Source: an uncultured Bacilli bacterium (GTDB lineage: Bacteria > Bacillota_I > Bacilli_A > RF39 > UBA660). From it: 64,000 bases of DNA. Positions 8,421 to 17,657 of the stretch are shown here, piece after piece. The notes beneath the pieces are model-generated. The model saw only the letters and a program-made list of their open reading frames with translations, was not told the origin of the DNA and did no database searches. The stretch spans positions 124,001-188,000 of the forward strand of contig CAKOWQ010000001.1 in the NCBI GenBank assembly GCA_934122395.1, read 5' to 3'. How positions within the stretch are numbered: the stretch's first letter is position 1; each line of letters begins with the position of its first letter. The position numbers and the translations under genes were made by a program.

Positions 8421-9647
8421 ATGGAACATTTTGAAGTATTTGTAGATCACAGTGGACACTTAGTTTTAAATCGTTATGACACTAGAAACCCATCTAGGAT
8501 AGAAAATATTGCTAGGAAAGCAGATGTATATTATCCTTTGAAGGAATTATCTAAATATCCTATAAGGCACGTTGATATTTATGAGCAAAGGGATCTATCA
8601 GTTACGTTTGATGGATTCGTAGTTGATTTTATTAATTGTGATAGATTAGACCGCTATGAAATGGTGATGGCACCAATGATTAAAAAAGTGGATAAGGCTA
8701 TGCAACAAGATAGGATAAGAGAGATAAAAAAGTCTAGAGAGAAAAAAGGGTTAAATACTGCACCTAAAGTTAAACGAACAAATAAACATTCTGGGCTTCA
8801 ATTGGTAGCCGGGGCTGTTGTTCTTGCAACTCTTGCTACAACTGCACACTTTATGTTGGGAGCAAAGGCAGAAGAATCTGTTAAGGATAATCCTCCAACC
8901 AACATTGAAATTGTTGAAGTAGGTAATAAAGATGATGAATTTTCTATTGATAATCTAGTATTTGTTGATAATAAGGTAGCTAATAATATTTCAGATTCTA
9001 ATACTATAAGTATTAATTATGAAGACAGATCTAATACTGAAAAAGCAAGAAAAACAAAAGCACTGTATGGTGATATTATAGAAAAATATGCAGAAGATTA
9101 TGGACTTGATCCTATTTTAGTTACTGCTGTTGCTACCCAAGAACGTGGAGTTCACTCTAGCATTATGGATAAGGGCGGTGCAACAGGACTAATGCAAATT
9201 CAAAATTCAGTATGGGTAGGTCATGAAGTATCAGCCTATAATTTTGACACGGGCAAAAAAGAAAGATTTGAAGTTACTGATGAAATGCTTGGAAATGTAG
9301 AATCTAATATAAAAATTGGATGCATGATTTTACAAAATGCAATGGAATATATGAATTACAATGTTTTAGCAGGTATCCAGTGTTACAATATGGGATATGG
9401 AAACATGAACAAGATACTTACAGAGTGCGCTATGAAAAATGGTACTACTAAACAAGCAATATTAAACGATCCTAATAATATTAGTTGGATGGATTATCGT
9501 GATATTATCTCAGTAGGTGATCAAAAATATGCTGAACATGTACTATCTTGGATTGGACCTAATGTAAATATTAAAGTTAGTACTAATAACAAAGATACTT
9601 CGGTATTATGCTGTAACAATACTATTAGTGACACAAAAGTATATTAA
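8421..9647 (+). CDS. Membrane-anchored lytic transglycosylase (SLT domain)
   Basis: 408 residues. An N-terminal cytoplasmic domain of about 100 residues is followed by a Lys/Arg-rich stretch, one membrane helix at about 126-147, a linker, and an external SLT domain from about residue 210. The catalytic Glu is E241 in ATQERG, followed by GGATGLMQIQ and the NMGYGN motif, all typical of goose-lysozyme-like transglycosylases that cleave peptidoglycan with 1,6-anhydro product formation. It begins two bases after the DUF1292 gene. The large cytoplasmic N-domain is unlike standard secreted transglycosylases and may tie it to an inner partner; that is inference. Confidence 0.85.
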   Translation: MEHFEVFVDHSGHLVLNRYDTRNPSRIENIARKADVYYPLKELSKYPIRHVDIYEQRDLSVTFDGFVVDFINCDRLDRYEMVMAPMIKKVDKAMQQDRIREIKKSREKKGLNTAPKVKRTNKHSGLQLVAGAVVLATLATTAHFMLGAKAEESVKDNPPTNIEIVEVGNKDDEFSIDNLVFVDNKVANNISDSNTISINYEDRSNTEKARKTKALYGDIIEKYAEDYGLDPILVTAVATQERGVHSSIMDKGGATGLMQIQNSVWVGHEVSAYNFDTGKKERFEVTDEMLGNVESNIKIGCMILQNAMEYMNYNVLAGIQCYNMGYGNMNKILTECAMKNGTTKQAILNDPNNISWMDYRDIISVGDQKYAEHVLSWIGPNVNIKVSTNNKDTSVLCCNNTISDTKVY

Positions 9648-9689
9648 TATAAATTTAAAAAACTTACTATAATATAATAAGGAGGAGTT

Positions 9690-10400
9690 ATGAATATTAT
9701 TGATGTATTGATTATATTATTAATCCTATGTGCTAGTGTGGTTGGATTTAAGCGTGGAGTATTAAAAGAAATTGTAATGACAGTAGGATTCTTATTAGTA
9801 TTTATTATATCGTTTAAATTAAAAAATCCTCTTGCTGAATGGTTTAGCTTACATCTACCTTTCTTTAAATTTGGAGGAATAGTAGAAGGAGCTACAGTAT
9901 TAAATATTATCTTATACCAATTAATTGCATTTGTTCTTGTCTTTGCAGTAATTATGGTTATATTTAATGTAATACTAACAGTAACAGGATTTATTGAAAA
10001 AATATTAAAATATACTATTATCTTAGGGATTCCATCTAAAATATTAGGAGCTATAGTTGGAGCTATTGAGGGTTATATTATCGCATTTTTTGTTGTATTT
10101 TTATTTAACCAACCTATGTTAGATGTAGGAATTATGAATGACTCTAAGTTTAAAGATCGTATTCTTTCTTCAACTCCAATACTAACAAATGTAGTATCAA
10201 GTGTTGGTGATACCGTTAGTGATGTATATAAACTAATAGAAAATAATAAAGATAATATGGATAGTGACGAATTTAATAGAGAAGCAATAAATATTATGCT
10301 TAAGCATAAAATGATCTCAGTAAGTTACGTTGAAAAATTGATTGATTATGGAAAAATAAGAATTCCTGGAATCGATTCAATACTTAATAATTATAGATAG
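9690..10400 (+). CDS. CvpA family membrane protein
   Basis: 236 residues with four predicted membrane segments in the first 160. The opening NIIDVLIILLILCASVVGFKRG is the CvpA/colicin V production family signature, followed by a glycine-rich helix pair (LGAIVGAIEGYII). The C-terminal 80 residues are soluble and charged. The family is widespread; proposed roles concern envelope homeostasis, and its molecular activity is not settled. AAGGAGGAG precedes the start. trxA follows after nine bases, so the two form an operon. Confidence 0.85.
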   Translation: MNIIDVLIILLILCASVVGFKRGVLKEIVMTVGFLLVFIISFKLKNPLAEWFSLHLPFFKFGGIVEGATVLNIILYQLIAFVLVFAVIMVIFNVILTVTGFIEKILKYTIILGIPSKILGAIVGAIEGYIIAFFVVFLFNQPMLDVGIMNDSKFKDRILSSTPILTNVVSSVGDTVSDVYKLIENNKDNMDSDEFNREAINIMLKHKMISVSYVEKLIDYGKIRIPGIDSILNNYR

Positions 10401-10409
10401 GAGAAGATT

Positions 10410-10709
10410 ATGATAAAACATTTAACAAATGAAGATTTTAATAGTGAAATAAAAGAGGGTATGGTTTTAGTAGACTTTTATGCTGATTGGTGTGGACCAT
10501 GTCGTATGTTATCTCCAGTTATAGAAGAAGTAGCAAAAGAATTACCAGATCTAAAAGTAATTAAAGTGAATGTTGATGAAAGAGAAGATATTGCTAAAAT
10601 GTTTGGAGTTATGTCAATACCTACTTTAATATTATTTAGAGATGGTCAAATGGATAAAAAACAAGTTGGGTTTATGCCTAAAGAAGTATTGATGAGATGG
10701 TTTAATTAA
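10410..10709 (+). CDS. trxA: Thioredoxin
   Basis: 99 residues, a single thioredoxin fold in the cytoplasm. The active site WCGPC places the redox cysteines at C28 and C31; the cis-Pro is in MSIPTLILF. It reduces protein disulfides and supplies electrons to reductases such as ribonucleotide reductase. AGGAGAAG is the ribosome-binding site, nine bases after the CvpA-like gene. A terminator follows directly. Confidence 0.95.
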   Translation: MIKHLTNEDFNSEIKEGMVLVDFYADWCGPCRMLSPVIEEVAKELPDLKVIKVNVDEREDIAKMFGVMSIPTLILFRDGQMDKKQVGFMPKEVLMRWFN

Positions 10710-10736
10710 ACACCCTTAAAAAAGGTTGTTTTTTTT
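10709..10736 (+). terminator. Intrinsic terminator after trxA
   Basis: AACACCCTT (10709-10717) pairs with AAGGTTGTT (10722-10730) with one mismatch, followed by a run of Ts. Confidence 0.7.
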
Positions 10737-10820
10737 ATGGAATAATTTACCAAATAAAAACTTAATGGTTAAGGTTTATGATTAACTGTACAGTAAAAAA
10801 TAAAAAAGAGAATAAGTATC

Positions 10821-10850
10821 TTGCCAAATTCCTAGGGGGGGTGGTATAGT
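10821..10850 (+). promoter_or_regulatory. Promoter with a G7 tract in the spacer (candidate phase-variable)
   Basis: TTGCCA (10821-10826) and TATAGT (10845-10850) each match the sigma-A consensus at 5 of 6 bases, with an 18-base spacer. Seven consecutive Gs (10835-10841) lie in that spacer, in otherwise AT-rich DNA. Loss of one G would give the optimal 17-base spacing. A perfect palindrome ACTGTACAGT lies upstream at 10785-10794. The surface-protein start codon is 47 bases downstream of the -10. Confidence 0.65.
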
Positions 10851-10896
10851 AATTAAAGATAAATATAATTCGGAGCAATAATGAAAGAGAAGTATT

Positions 10897-12351
10897 ATGA
10901 ATAAGAAACAAATAATAATAGTTGCAATGTGTTTAGTAGTATGTTTAATGATAGTAGGATATTCTATACTTGGACAGAACCTAAATATAGATGGAACGGC
11001 AGATATAGAGTCCAATTGGAATATATTATTTACTAGTGTAACAGCAAAAGAACAAACAAGTGGTGCAACATTTACTAGTACTCCTACAATAAGTGGAACA
11101 ACTCTAACATTTGGATTAGATTTAAAAGCACCAGGAGATGGAGTAAAGTTAGATGTAACAGTAGCAAATAAAGGAACATTAAATGCAATAATAAATAATA
11201 TTGAAGCCAAAAAGGGTGCTAATGAAGTAGTAAAGATAGAAATAACAGGAATAAAGAAAGGCGACAAACTAGGAAAAGGTGAATCAAAGACATTTGAAAT
11301 TTATATAACATTTGATTCATCTGTAACAGATCAGCCAATAATGGATAGTGATATGTTAAGCGTGAGTGTAGACTTTGTCCAAGATGTAGGACAGACAATT
11401 ACAAGTGAAGACTTAGAAATAGTATCAATGGGATTAAGAAAGAAGATATTAAGAGATAATGAAGCACAAGCTGATACAAATATAGATTTTTCACAAATAA
11501 GTAGTGATACAAATGGGAAGGGCTTGTATTATACTTCAACAAACACTGAAGATAATAAAATAACATATTATTTTAGAGGAGCAGTAGAAAACAATTATGT
11601 AACATTCGCTGGATTCACATGGCGAATAATAAGAATAAACGAAGATGGTAGCATAAGATTAATAAAGAAAGACACAATAGACTCTACAAAATTTGATAAT
11701 GATGATGGAGATGCAGCCTATGTAGGATATATGTATGGAACGCCGGACTCGTCGACATACGAGGAAACGCATAAAAATATTAATTCTAGTACTGTAAAAG
11801 AAGTGGTTGATACGTGGTATGAAAGTAATTTAATTGATTATACTTCGTTTTTATCAGATTCAGGTTTCTGCGGGGATAGAAGTATGGCTTCTAGTGCAGG
11901 TGTGTGGAGTGATATAGATACTGCATTAGGTTACGGATTTAATTATACATATTATGGAGCTAATAATAGATTAGATATAAACAGTACTCCACAATTTAAA
12001 TGCCCACAAGAAAACGACCTGTATACAACAACAACTGCCACGAAGGGTAACAAAGCATTAACATATCCGATAGGTTTAATAACAGCAGATGAAGCATCGT
12101 ATGCAGGAGCAGTACGTAACATATCAAACAAAACCAATTATTTAGCAGCAGCAGGTATATTCTGGACAATGTCACCGGCATCTTCTAGTAAAAAAGCTTA
12201 TGTCTTACGGGTACACACCGATGGCCGTATAGCTGCCGAAAACATTTTAACTGATAGATATGCTCGTCCAGTTATAAATCTCAAGCCAACAATAGAGATA
12301 ACAAAAGGTGATGGAACCCAAAATAATCCATATGTTATTAAAACAAACTAA
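10897..12351 (+). CDS. Secreted surface protein: TasA-like N-terminal domain plus DUF6273-like C-terminal domain
   Basis: 484 residues. A signal peptide/anchor (IIIVAMCLVVCLMIVGYSILG) is followed by a domain resembling two proteins encoded near 22 kb: L-x-I-x-G-T then SNWNILF, APGDG and NKGTLNA, the beta-sandwich pattern of TasA/camelysin-type proteins. From about residue 180 a second domain has FAGFTWRIIRINEDG, a central Cys pair and a C-terminus with WTMSP and YARPVINLKP, resembling DUF6273-type extracellular domains. No LPXTG or trailing membrane helix is seen. The main ATG overlaps a seven-codon ORF (10881-10904) with its own GGAG, which could couple translation. A hairpin follows the stop. 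Ligand and function are unknown. Confidence 0.65.
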   Translation: MNKKQIIIVAMCLVVCLMIVGYSILGQNLNIDGTADIESNWNILFTSVTAKEQTSGATFTSTPTISGTTLTFGLDLKAPGDGVKLDVTVANKGTLNAIINNIEAKKGANEVVKIEITGIKKGDKLGKGESKTFEIYITFDSSVTDQPIMDSDMLSVSVDFVQDVGQTITSEDLEIVSMGLRKKILRDNEAQADTNIDFSQISSDTNGKGLYYTSTNTEDNKITYYFRGAVENNYVTFAGFTWRIIRINEDGSIRLIKKDTIDSTKFDNDDGDAAYVGYMYGTPDSSTYEETHKNINSSTVKEVVDTWYESNLIDYTSFLSDSGFCGDRSMASSAGVWSDIDTALGYGFNYTYYGANNRLDINSTPQFKCPQENDLYTTTTATKGNKALTYPIGLITADEASYAGAVRNISNKTNYLAAAGIFWTMSPASSSKKAYVLRVHTDGRIAAENILTDRYARPVINLKPTIEITKGDGTQNNPYVIKTN

Positions 12352-12378
12352 AAGCGTTAAATTAATTAACGCTTTTTT
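12351..12378. terminator. Bidirectional intrinsic terminator
   Basis: AAAGCGTTAA (12351-12360) pairs perfectly with TTAACGCTTT (12366-12375) around a five-base loop, flanked by A- and T-runs. It serves the surface-protein gene and the convergent YigZ-family gene. Confidence 0.85.
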
Positions 12379-12940
12379 CCATTTCTCTTTTATCGATTAT
12401 TTCTAAGTTTTTAATGTTTAAATTTATTAGATCGTTTTCTGGTATTAGTGCGTGATAAGTAATATTTGTTCCGTACTCTTTAGTAAATTGATAATCTTTT
12501 AGAAGATAATCAATTCTTTTTTGATCTTCATAATTAGTTATAAAACTTATTTCTAATCCTTTGATTAGTTCTATTTTATTACTATTTCTAATTACCTCAC
12601 TAGCAGATTTAGAATATGCTCTAATTAGACCGCCAGCACCTAATTTAATACCACCAAAGTATCTTATTACAACACATAAAACATAATTCAAATTATTCTT
12701 TTCTAATGCTTGAAGAATAGGTAATCCTGCTGTACCCCCTGGTTCATTATCATCACTTGACTTTTTTCTATCATTAATTATATATCCATAACAATAATGA
12801 GTTGCGTCCTTATATTCATCTTTTATATTTTCTAATATATTATCTATTTCTTTTACATCTTTAACTTTTATTAGTACTGCTATAAATCTTGATTTTTTAA
12901 CTTCTAATTTATAAGTATAGTTATTATCAATTGTATACAT
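12362..12940 (-). CDS. YigZ/IMPACT family protein (UPF0029)
   Basis: About 192 residues, cytoplasmic. The family core is clear: DATHYCYGYI, then DDNEPGGTAGLPIL and VIRYFGGIKLGAGGLIRAYS, followed by the ferredoxin-like C-terminal domain. The family is related to eukaryotic IMPACT and may act in translation or nucleic-acid handling; no enzymatic role is firmly known. The ATG at 12940 is chosen over an in-frame TTG four codons upstream because GGTG of that stretch makes the ribosome-binding site. It is divergent from uvrC. Confidence 0.88.
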   Translation of the reverse strand: MYTIDNNYTYKLEVKKSRFIAVLIKVKDVKEIDNILENIKDEYKDATHYCYGYIINDRKKSSDDNEPGGTAGLPILQALEKNNLNYVLCVVIRYFGGIKLGAGGLIRAYSKSASEVIRNSNKIELIKGLEISFITNYEDQKRIDYLLKDYQFTKEYGTNITYHALIPENDLINLNIKNLEIIDKREMEKSVN

Positions 12941-13016
12941 AATAATCACCAAGACAATTATAACTTATTTTATTTTTAATTGCTATATTTATGATATAAT
13001 TAACAAAGGTGATATT

Positions 13017-14804
13017 ATGACTGAAGAGACAAAAAACCATATTAAAGAAAAACTATCTTTAGTACCAGAACTTCCTGGTAGTTATCAAATGAAAAATAAA
13101 GATGGGATAATTATTTATGTGGGTAAAGCTAAGAATTTAAAACGAAGAGTATCTAGTTATTTTAATAAAGTACAAACAGGAAAAACAGCAATGCTTGTCA
13201 ATGATATAGCTACTTTTGAATATATAGTTACTTCTTCTGAACTAGAGTCATTAATATTAGAAATTACTTTAATAAAAAAATATAATCCTAAATATAATAT
13301 TCTTTTAAAGGATGATAAAAGTTATCCTTATATTGAACTTACTAATGATAAGTATCCTATAGTTAGAGTAGTAAGAAATATAAATCGTAAAAGAAGTAAA
13401 AATCATTTATTTGGACCTTATCCTAATGTTTTTGCAGCCCGAAGAACGGTTGAAATTATTAATAGAATGTATCCTTTAAGGAAGTGTGCAACCCTAAAAA
13501 AAGATGTGTGTCTATATTATCACTTGGGTGAATGCTTGGGATACTGCAAATATAAAGATATAGATCCTAAAATTATATCTAATATGAAGGATGAGATAAC
13601 TTCTTTCTTAAAAGGTGATGCTAGTATTATTACTAAGAAAATAGGAGATGATATGTATAAAGCTAGTGAAGCATTAAATTTTGAAAAAGCAAGTGAACTT
13701 AAAAGCATGCTAGATGATATTAATATTACTTTAAAGCGTCAGAAAATTGATTTAAATCGTAAATACAACTTTGATATTTTTGCATATTATCAAAATAATA
13801 ATTACTTGTCTATTCAATGCTTTTTCATAAGAGATGGTCTTTTATTTGGAAGACACAAAGATATCTTAACTATAGTAGATGATCCTAGTGAAGAATTAAT
13901 AGAATATATCATTAAGTTTTATGAAAAAGATCATTTATTACCTAAAGAAATTGTAGTACCATCTAATATTGATTCATCTTTATTAGAAGAATATTTAAAT
14001 GTTAAAGTGTTAGTTCCTAAAAAAGGTGATGTTAGAAAACTACTTGAGTTAGCTAGTGAAAATGCTAAAGTGGCTTTAACAGAGGAAGAAGAGATATTAA
14101 AAAAGAATGATAGTGCAAGACTTGAAGCTAAGAGTGACTTAGAAAAAATATTAAATATTGATAATATTACTAGAATAGAATGCTTTGATAACTCTCATTT
14201 ATTTGGTACATTTTATGTTGGTGGGATGGTTGTATTTGATGACTTTATTCCTAATAAAGATTTATATCGTAAATATAAAATTACTACTGGTGTAAAAGAT
14301 GATTTAAGTGCAATGAAAGAAGTTATTTATAGAAGATATTATAAAGTACTTATGGAAGAAGATACAGCACCTGATTTAATTGTTGTTGATGGTGGTGAAC
14401 TTCAAGTAAAAACTGTAAGTGATGTTTTAACAAGTTTAGGATTAGATATTCCTATATTAGGATTAAAAAAAGATGATAAGCATCGTACTAGTAGCTTGAT
14501 AGACAAAAATTTAAATGCTATTTCAGTTAATAATAGAAGTAATTTATTTTTATTCTTAACTAAAATTCAAGATGAAGTTCATCGTTTTGCTATTACGTAT
14601 CATAGAAATATTAAAAGTAAAGGAATGTTATCTAGTATTCTAGATTTTGTTCCAGGAATTGGTGAAAAACGTAAAAAGGAACTTTTAAAAACTTTTGGCT
14701 CTTTGAAAAAAATGAAGGAAGCATCTATTTTAGAATTAGAAACAGTTTTAAATAAAGATGTAGCTCTTAGTCTTTGGAACTATTTACATCAAGATGAAAA
14801 CTAA
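13017..14804 (+). CDS. uvrC: Excinuclease ABC subunit C (UvrC)
   Basis: 595 residues, the normal length. It makes both incisions in UvrABC nucleotide excision repair. The GIY-YIG domain is at the N-terminus (PGSYQMKNKDGIIIYVGKA), a UvrB-binding UVR helix pair lies near EKASELKSMLDDI, the RNase H-like second nuclease follows (IECFDNSH, IVVDGGELQ), and the C-terminal helix-hairpin-helix is VPGIGEKRKKELLKTFGS. AGGTGATATT precedes the ATG. Four Cys residues (CATLKKDVCLYYHLGEC, then YC) match the metal-binding cluster seen in many UvrC proteins. Confidence 0.97.
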   Translation: MTEETKNHIKEKLSLVPELPGSYQMKNKDGIIIYVGKAKNLKRRVSSYFNKVQTGKTAMLVNDIATFEYIVTSSELESLILEITLIKKYNPKYNILLKDDKSYPYIELTNDKYPIVRVVRNINRKRSKNHLFGPYPNVFAARRTVEIINRMYPLRKCATLKKDVCLYYHLGECLGYCKYKDIDPKIISNMKDEITSFLKGDASIITKKIGDDMYKASEALNFEKASELKSMLDDINITLKRQKIDLNRKYNFDIFAYYQNNNYLSIQCFFIRDGLLFGRHKDILTIVDDPSEELIEYIIKFYEKDHLLPKEIVVPSNIDSSLLEEYLNVKVLVPKKGDVRKLLELASENAKVALTEEEEILKKNDSARLEAKSDLEKILNIDNITRIECFDNSHLFGTFYVGGMVVFDDFIPNKDLYRKYKITTGVKDDLSAMKEVIYRRYYKVLMEEDTAPDLIVVDGGELQVKTVSDVLTSLGLDIPILGLKKDDKHRTSSLIDKNLNAISVNNRSNLFLFLTKIQDEVHRFAITYHRNIKSKGMLSSILDFVPGIGEKRKKELLKTFGSLKKMKEASILELETVLNKDVALSLWNYLHQDEN

Positions 14805-14856
14805 TTTACTTGTTTTAAAAATAGATATATAATTATTTTAGAAGGATGTGTGATTT

Positions 14857-15219
14857 ATGAAGTTTATAAAGAATAATTTAAGAGTTGTAATTGCGGTTGG
14901 TATTGCAATAGTTTTGATTGTTACAGGAGTAATACTTTTGAATAATAATGATAGTAAAACTAATGGGGATGATGTTATTGATAATACTAAAGTGAAGGAA
15001 GATAACATTATTAATACTACGGGAATGTCAAGTGATGATGCAATAAAATTAGTAAAAGAAAACTTTGGTAGTGATAATTATAAGTTTAGTGCTGAAGTTA
15101 CAGATGATGGATTATATAAAGTAACTGTTATTAATGTAGTTGATGATAGTAAGATTATATATTATGTTGATCCTACTACTGGTAGTGCTTATATAGATAT
15201 AGATATAGATATAGAATAG
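14857..15219 (+). CDS. Membrane-anchored PepSY-like small protein
   Basis: 120 residues. One hydrophobic segment at about 9-28 is followed by a short acidic linker and an external domain: SSDDAIKLVKENFG, a central beta pair and IIYYVDPTTGSAYI. This layout resembles a PepSY-like domain, a fold often linked to peptidase inhibition or sensing, but the similarity is modest. The last residues are an Ile-Asp repeat encoded by a six-base tandem repeat (ATAGAT) just before the stop. It sits between uvrC and mutL, eight bases before the mutL start. Confidence 0.55.
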   Translation: MKFIKNNLRVVIAVGIAIVLIVTGVILLNNNDSKTNGDDVIDNTKVKEDNIINTTGMSSDDAIKLVKENFGSDNYKFSAEVTDDGLYKVTVINVVDDSKIIYYVDPTTGSAYIDIDIDIE

Positions 15220-15227
15220 GAATAGTT

Positions 15228-17009
15228 ATGAGTAAAATAAAATTAATGAGTGAAGACTTAGCTAATAAAATAGCAGCAGGTGAAGTAGTTGAAAGAACTA
15301 TGAACGTTGTTAAAGAATTAGTAGAAAATGCAATAGATGCTAAAAGTACCTCAATAAAAATTGATTTAATAGATAGTGGAGTTAAAGAAATATCTGTTAC
15401 GGATGATGGAGTAGGGATGGATAAAGATGATGCTGTTTTGGCATTTTCTAGACATGCTACTAGTAAATTAAAGACTTTAGAAGATTTATTTAATATTGAT
15501 AGTTTAGGTTTTCGTGGCGAAGCACTTCCATCTATCGCATCAGTTAGTAATGTAACTTTAAAAACTAGTGATGGAGTTACTGGCACTGAAGTTGTTATTC
15601 ATGGAGGAGAAATAATTAGTGTTAATTCTAGTGACTTAAAAAAAGGAACTAAAATAACTGTTAGTGATCTTTTCTATAATACTCCAGTTAGATTAAAATA
15701 CTTAAAGAATTTATATATAGAACTTGCTAATATAGTTGAATATGTTAATAAAATGGCTTTGTCTTTTCCTAATATTAGATTTGTTTTAACTAATAATGAA
15801 AAAGTACTTTTAAATACGGATGGACAAGGTAACTTACTTAAAGTTATTTATAGTATTTATGGGCTTGATGTTTCAAGAAAAATGATTAAGATCTCTGGTG
15901 AGAATAAGGATTATAGAATAGAAGGATATGTATCTTATCCTGAAGTTACTAGAGCAAGTAGAAATGTTATAACAACACTTGTAAATGGACGCGTAATTAG
16001 AAATAATGAATTAATTAGAACTATATTAGATAGTTATCACACATATATACCAGAAGGTAAAAATCCAATAGTGGTATTGAATATTGAGGTAGATCCATAC
16101 TTGATAGATATTAATATTCACCCAACTAAAATGGATATTAAGTTTTCAGAATTTTCAGGATTAAAAGAACTTATTACTACTACTATAACTAAACAATTAG
16201 AAAATATTAATTTAATTCCTAAAGTTGAAGTAGCTACTTATAAAGATGTTAAAGTTGAGAATGGTACAACAGACTTAAAAAATATAATTGATAGTTATAT
16301 TGAATCTAAAACACCTTCTCCTACATTAGAAAAAACATATGAAAATATAGAAGAAGTGACATTAGATTTTAGTGTTAGTGAAAATAGTGATATTAAAGAG
16401 CATGAGGGTGAGGGTAGTGAATTTCGTGTTAAAAAGATGTATCCCGTTGGATTAGTGCATGCTACTTATATTATTGCTGAGAATGAAGATGGAATGTATA
16501 TAATAGATCAACACGCTGCTAATGAACGAATTAATTATGAAAAATATTTAAAAGCAATGGGTACCCATGATAATAAAATGATTGATTTATTAGTACCTAT
16601 TAAAATTGAACTTCCTAATAATGATTATATTATTTTAAAAGAACATTGGGATCTATTAGAAGGCCTAAATTTTATTGTTGAAGAGTTTGGAATAAATACC
16701 ATATTAATAAGGAGTCATCCTTTTTGGTTACCTAATTATAATGTAGAAGAAGCAATAAGACGTATTATTGAGATAATAGTATCAAAAGAAGCTTTTGATA
16801 GTTATAAGTTTACAGAGAAGGTTGCTACTACTTTAGCTTGTAAAATGAGTATTAAAGCTAATGATCATATTTCTCTTGAACAAATGGAATATTTGCTTGA
16901 TACTTTAAGAAAGTCAGAAAACCCATTTACTTGTCCACATGGTAGACCTACTATTATATCTTATTCAAAATATGAACTTGAAAAAATGTTTAAAAGAGCA
17001 ATGAACTAA
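15228..17009 (+). CDS. mutL: DNA mismatch repair protein MutL
   Basis: 593 residues. The N-terminal GHKL ATPase shows ENAIDA, DDGVGMD and GFRGEALPSI. The C-terminal domain has the endonuclease motif DQHA-x2-E-x4-E starting at D427, with the ACKMSIKA and CPHGRP (569-574) metal-site motifs, so it is the nicking type expected in bacteria lacking MutH. It acts downstream of MutS, with the beta clamp. The ATG is eight bases after the PepSY-like gene. A hairpin at the stop ends the transcript. Confidence 0.97.
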   Translation: MSKIKLMSEDLANKIAAGEVVERTMNVVKELVENAIDAKSTSIKIDLIDSGVKEISVTDDGVGMDKDDAVLAFSRHATSKLKTLEDLFNIDSLGFRGEALPSIASVSNVTLKTSDGVTGTEVVIHGGEIISVNSSDLKKGTKITVSDLFYNTPVRLKYLKNLYIELANIVEYVNKMALSFPNIRFVLTNNEKVLLNTDGQGNLLKVIYSIYGLDVSRKMIKISGENKDYRIEGYVSYPEVTRASRNVITTLVNGRVIRNNELIRTILDSYHTYIPEGKNPIVVLNIEVDPYLIDINIHPTKMDIKFSEFSGLKELITTTITKQLENINLIPKVEVATYKDVKVENGTTDLKNIIDSYIESKTPSPTLEKTYENIEEVTLDFSVSENSDIKEHEGEGSEFRVKKMYPVGLVHATYIIAENEDGMYIIDQHAANERINYEKYLKAMGTHDNKMIDLLVPIKIELPNNDYIILKEHWDLLEGLNFIVEEFGINTILIRSHPFWLPNYNVEEAIRRIIEIIVSKEAFDSYKFTEKVATTLACKMSIKANDHISLEQMEYLLDTLRKSENPFTCPHGRPTIISYSKYELEKMFKRAMN

Positions 17010-17022
17010 TATTGCTCTATTT
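16995..17022 (+). terminator. Intrinsic terminator after mutL
   Basis: AGAGCAAT (16995-17002) pairs with ATTGCTCT (17011-17018); the stop codon is in the loop. The T-run is short, so termination may be partial. Confidence 0.6.
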
Positions 17023-17032
17023 AATTATTTGC

Positions 17033-17061
17033 TTGTACATAAGCTTTTGCTGTGTTATTAT
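17033..17061 (+). promoter_or_regulatory. Candidate sigma-A promoter for the 17081-19237 genes
   Basis: TTGTAC (17033-17038), a 17-base spacer and TATTAT (17056-17061). It lies just after the mutL hairpin and 20 bases before the next start codon. Confidence 0.6.
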
Positions 17062-17080
17062 ATGCAGTTGAGGTGGGAGA

Positions 17081-17653
17081 ATGCAATTTTTACGAAGATT
17101 TTTTGTTGAAGTTTATGATGATGATGGTATGTATGATGATTTTTTAAGGGGTGAAGTTGTTTTAGATAATGAGAAAGTGATGAATTGGACTAAAACAATG
17201 CGTTTACGTAACAAAGAATTTGCTACATCTATTAAAGCTTTTAATAGGGTATATCCTAAAACTAAAATTATTGAATCAGCTCTAGGCGATGGATTGTCAG
17301 TATCGGAGTTTTTGTATAATAAAAGCGAAATAACTACAAGTGATTTTGGAAAATTTGAAATTGGTAAAAAACCTTTAGGTGATGATAGAAACCATTATAT
17401 TTGTAATGGTTGGTTCTTAGATACTTTAGATAATATTTACAAAGTATTAGAAAAAGGTTCATTTACAGTAGGAATTTGTTGTGAGAAGAAGACTGACTTA
17501 TATCGTGACGTTAAAACTCAATATAATAAGTTAAAAGACTTTCTAATGAGAAATGGTTATATAGCAGGATCAGTAGAAAAGAATTGTGGTACTAAAGACA
17601 GAGTTTATTTGTTAATGTATGATAGTATGAGAAATAAAAAAGTAGGAAGGTGA
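17081..17653 (+). CDS. Hypothetical protein upstream of miaA
   Basis: 190 residues, soluble, no signal peptide or membrane helix. I do not recognise the family. Visible features are an acidic start (YDDDGMYDDF), a short ESALGDGLSVSEF segment, and a C-terminal half that alternates strands and helices (SFTVGICCEKKTDL, then DRVYLLMYDS). GAGGTGGGAG precedes the ATG. It ends four bases before the GTG start of miaA, and their ribosome-binding site and stop overlap, so the two are very likely co-expressed. A role near RNA modification is only suggested by position. Confidence 0.5.
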   Translation: MQFLRRFFVEVYDDDGMYDDFLRGEVVLDNEKVMNWTKTMRLRNKEFATSIKAFNRVYPKTKIIESALGDGLSVSEFLYNKSEITTSDFGKFEIGKKPLGDDRNHYICNGWFLDTLDNIYKVLEKGSFTVGICCEKKTDLYRDVKTQYNKLKDFLMRNGYIAGSVEKNCGTKDRVYLLMYDSMRNKKVGR

Positions 17654-17657
17654 TTAT

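Noticed and set aside
11400..12351. Diversity-generating retroelement target in the surface-protein C-terminal domain
   Set aside because: The domain may have a C-type-lectin-like fold, but no reverse transcriptase or template repeat is in the window.
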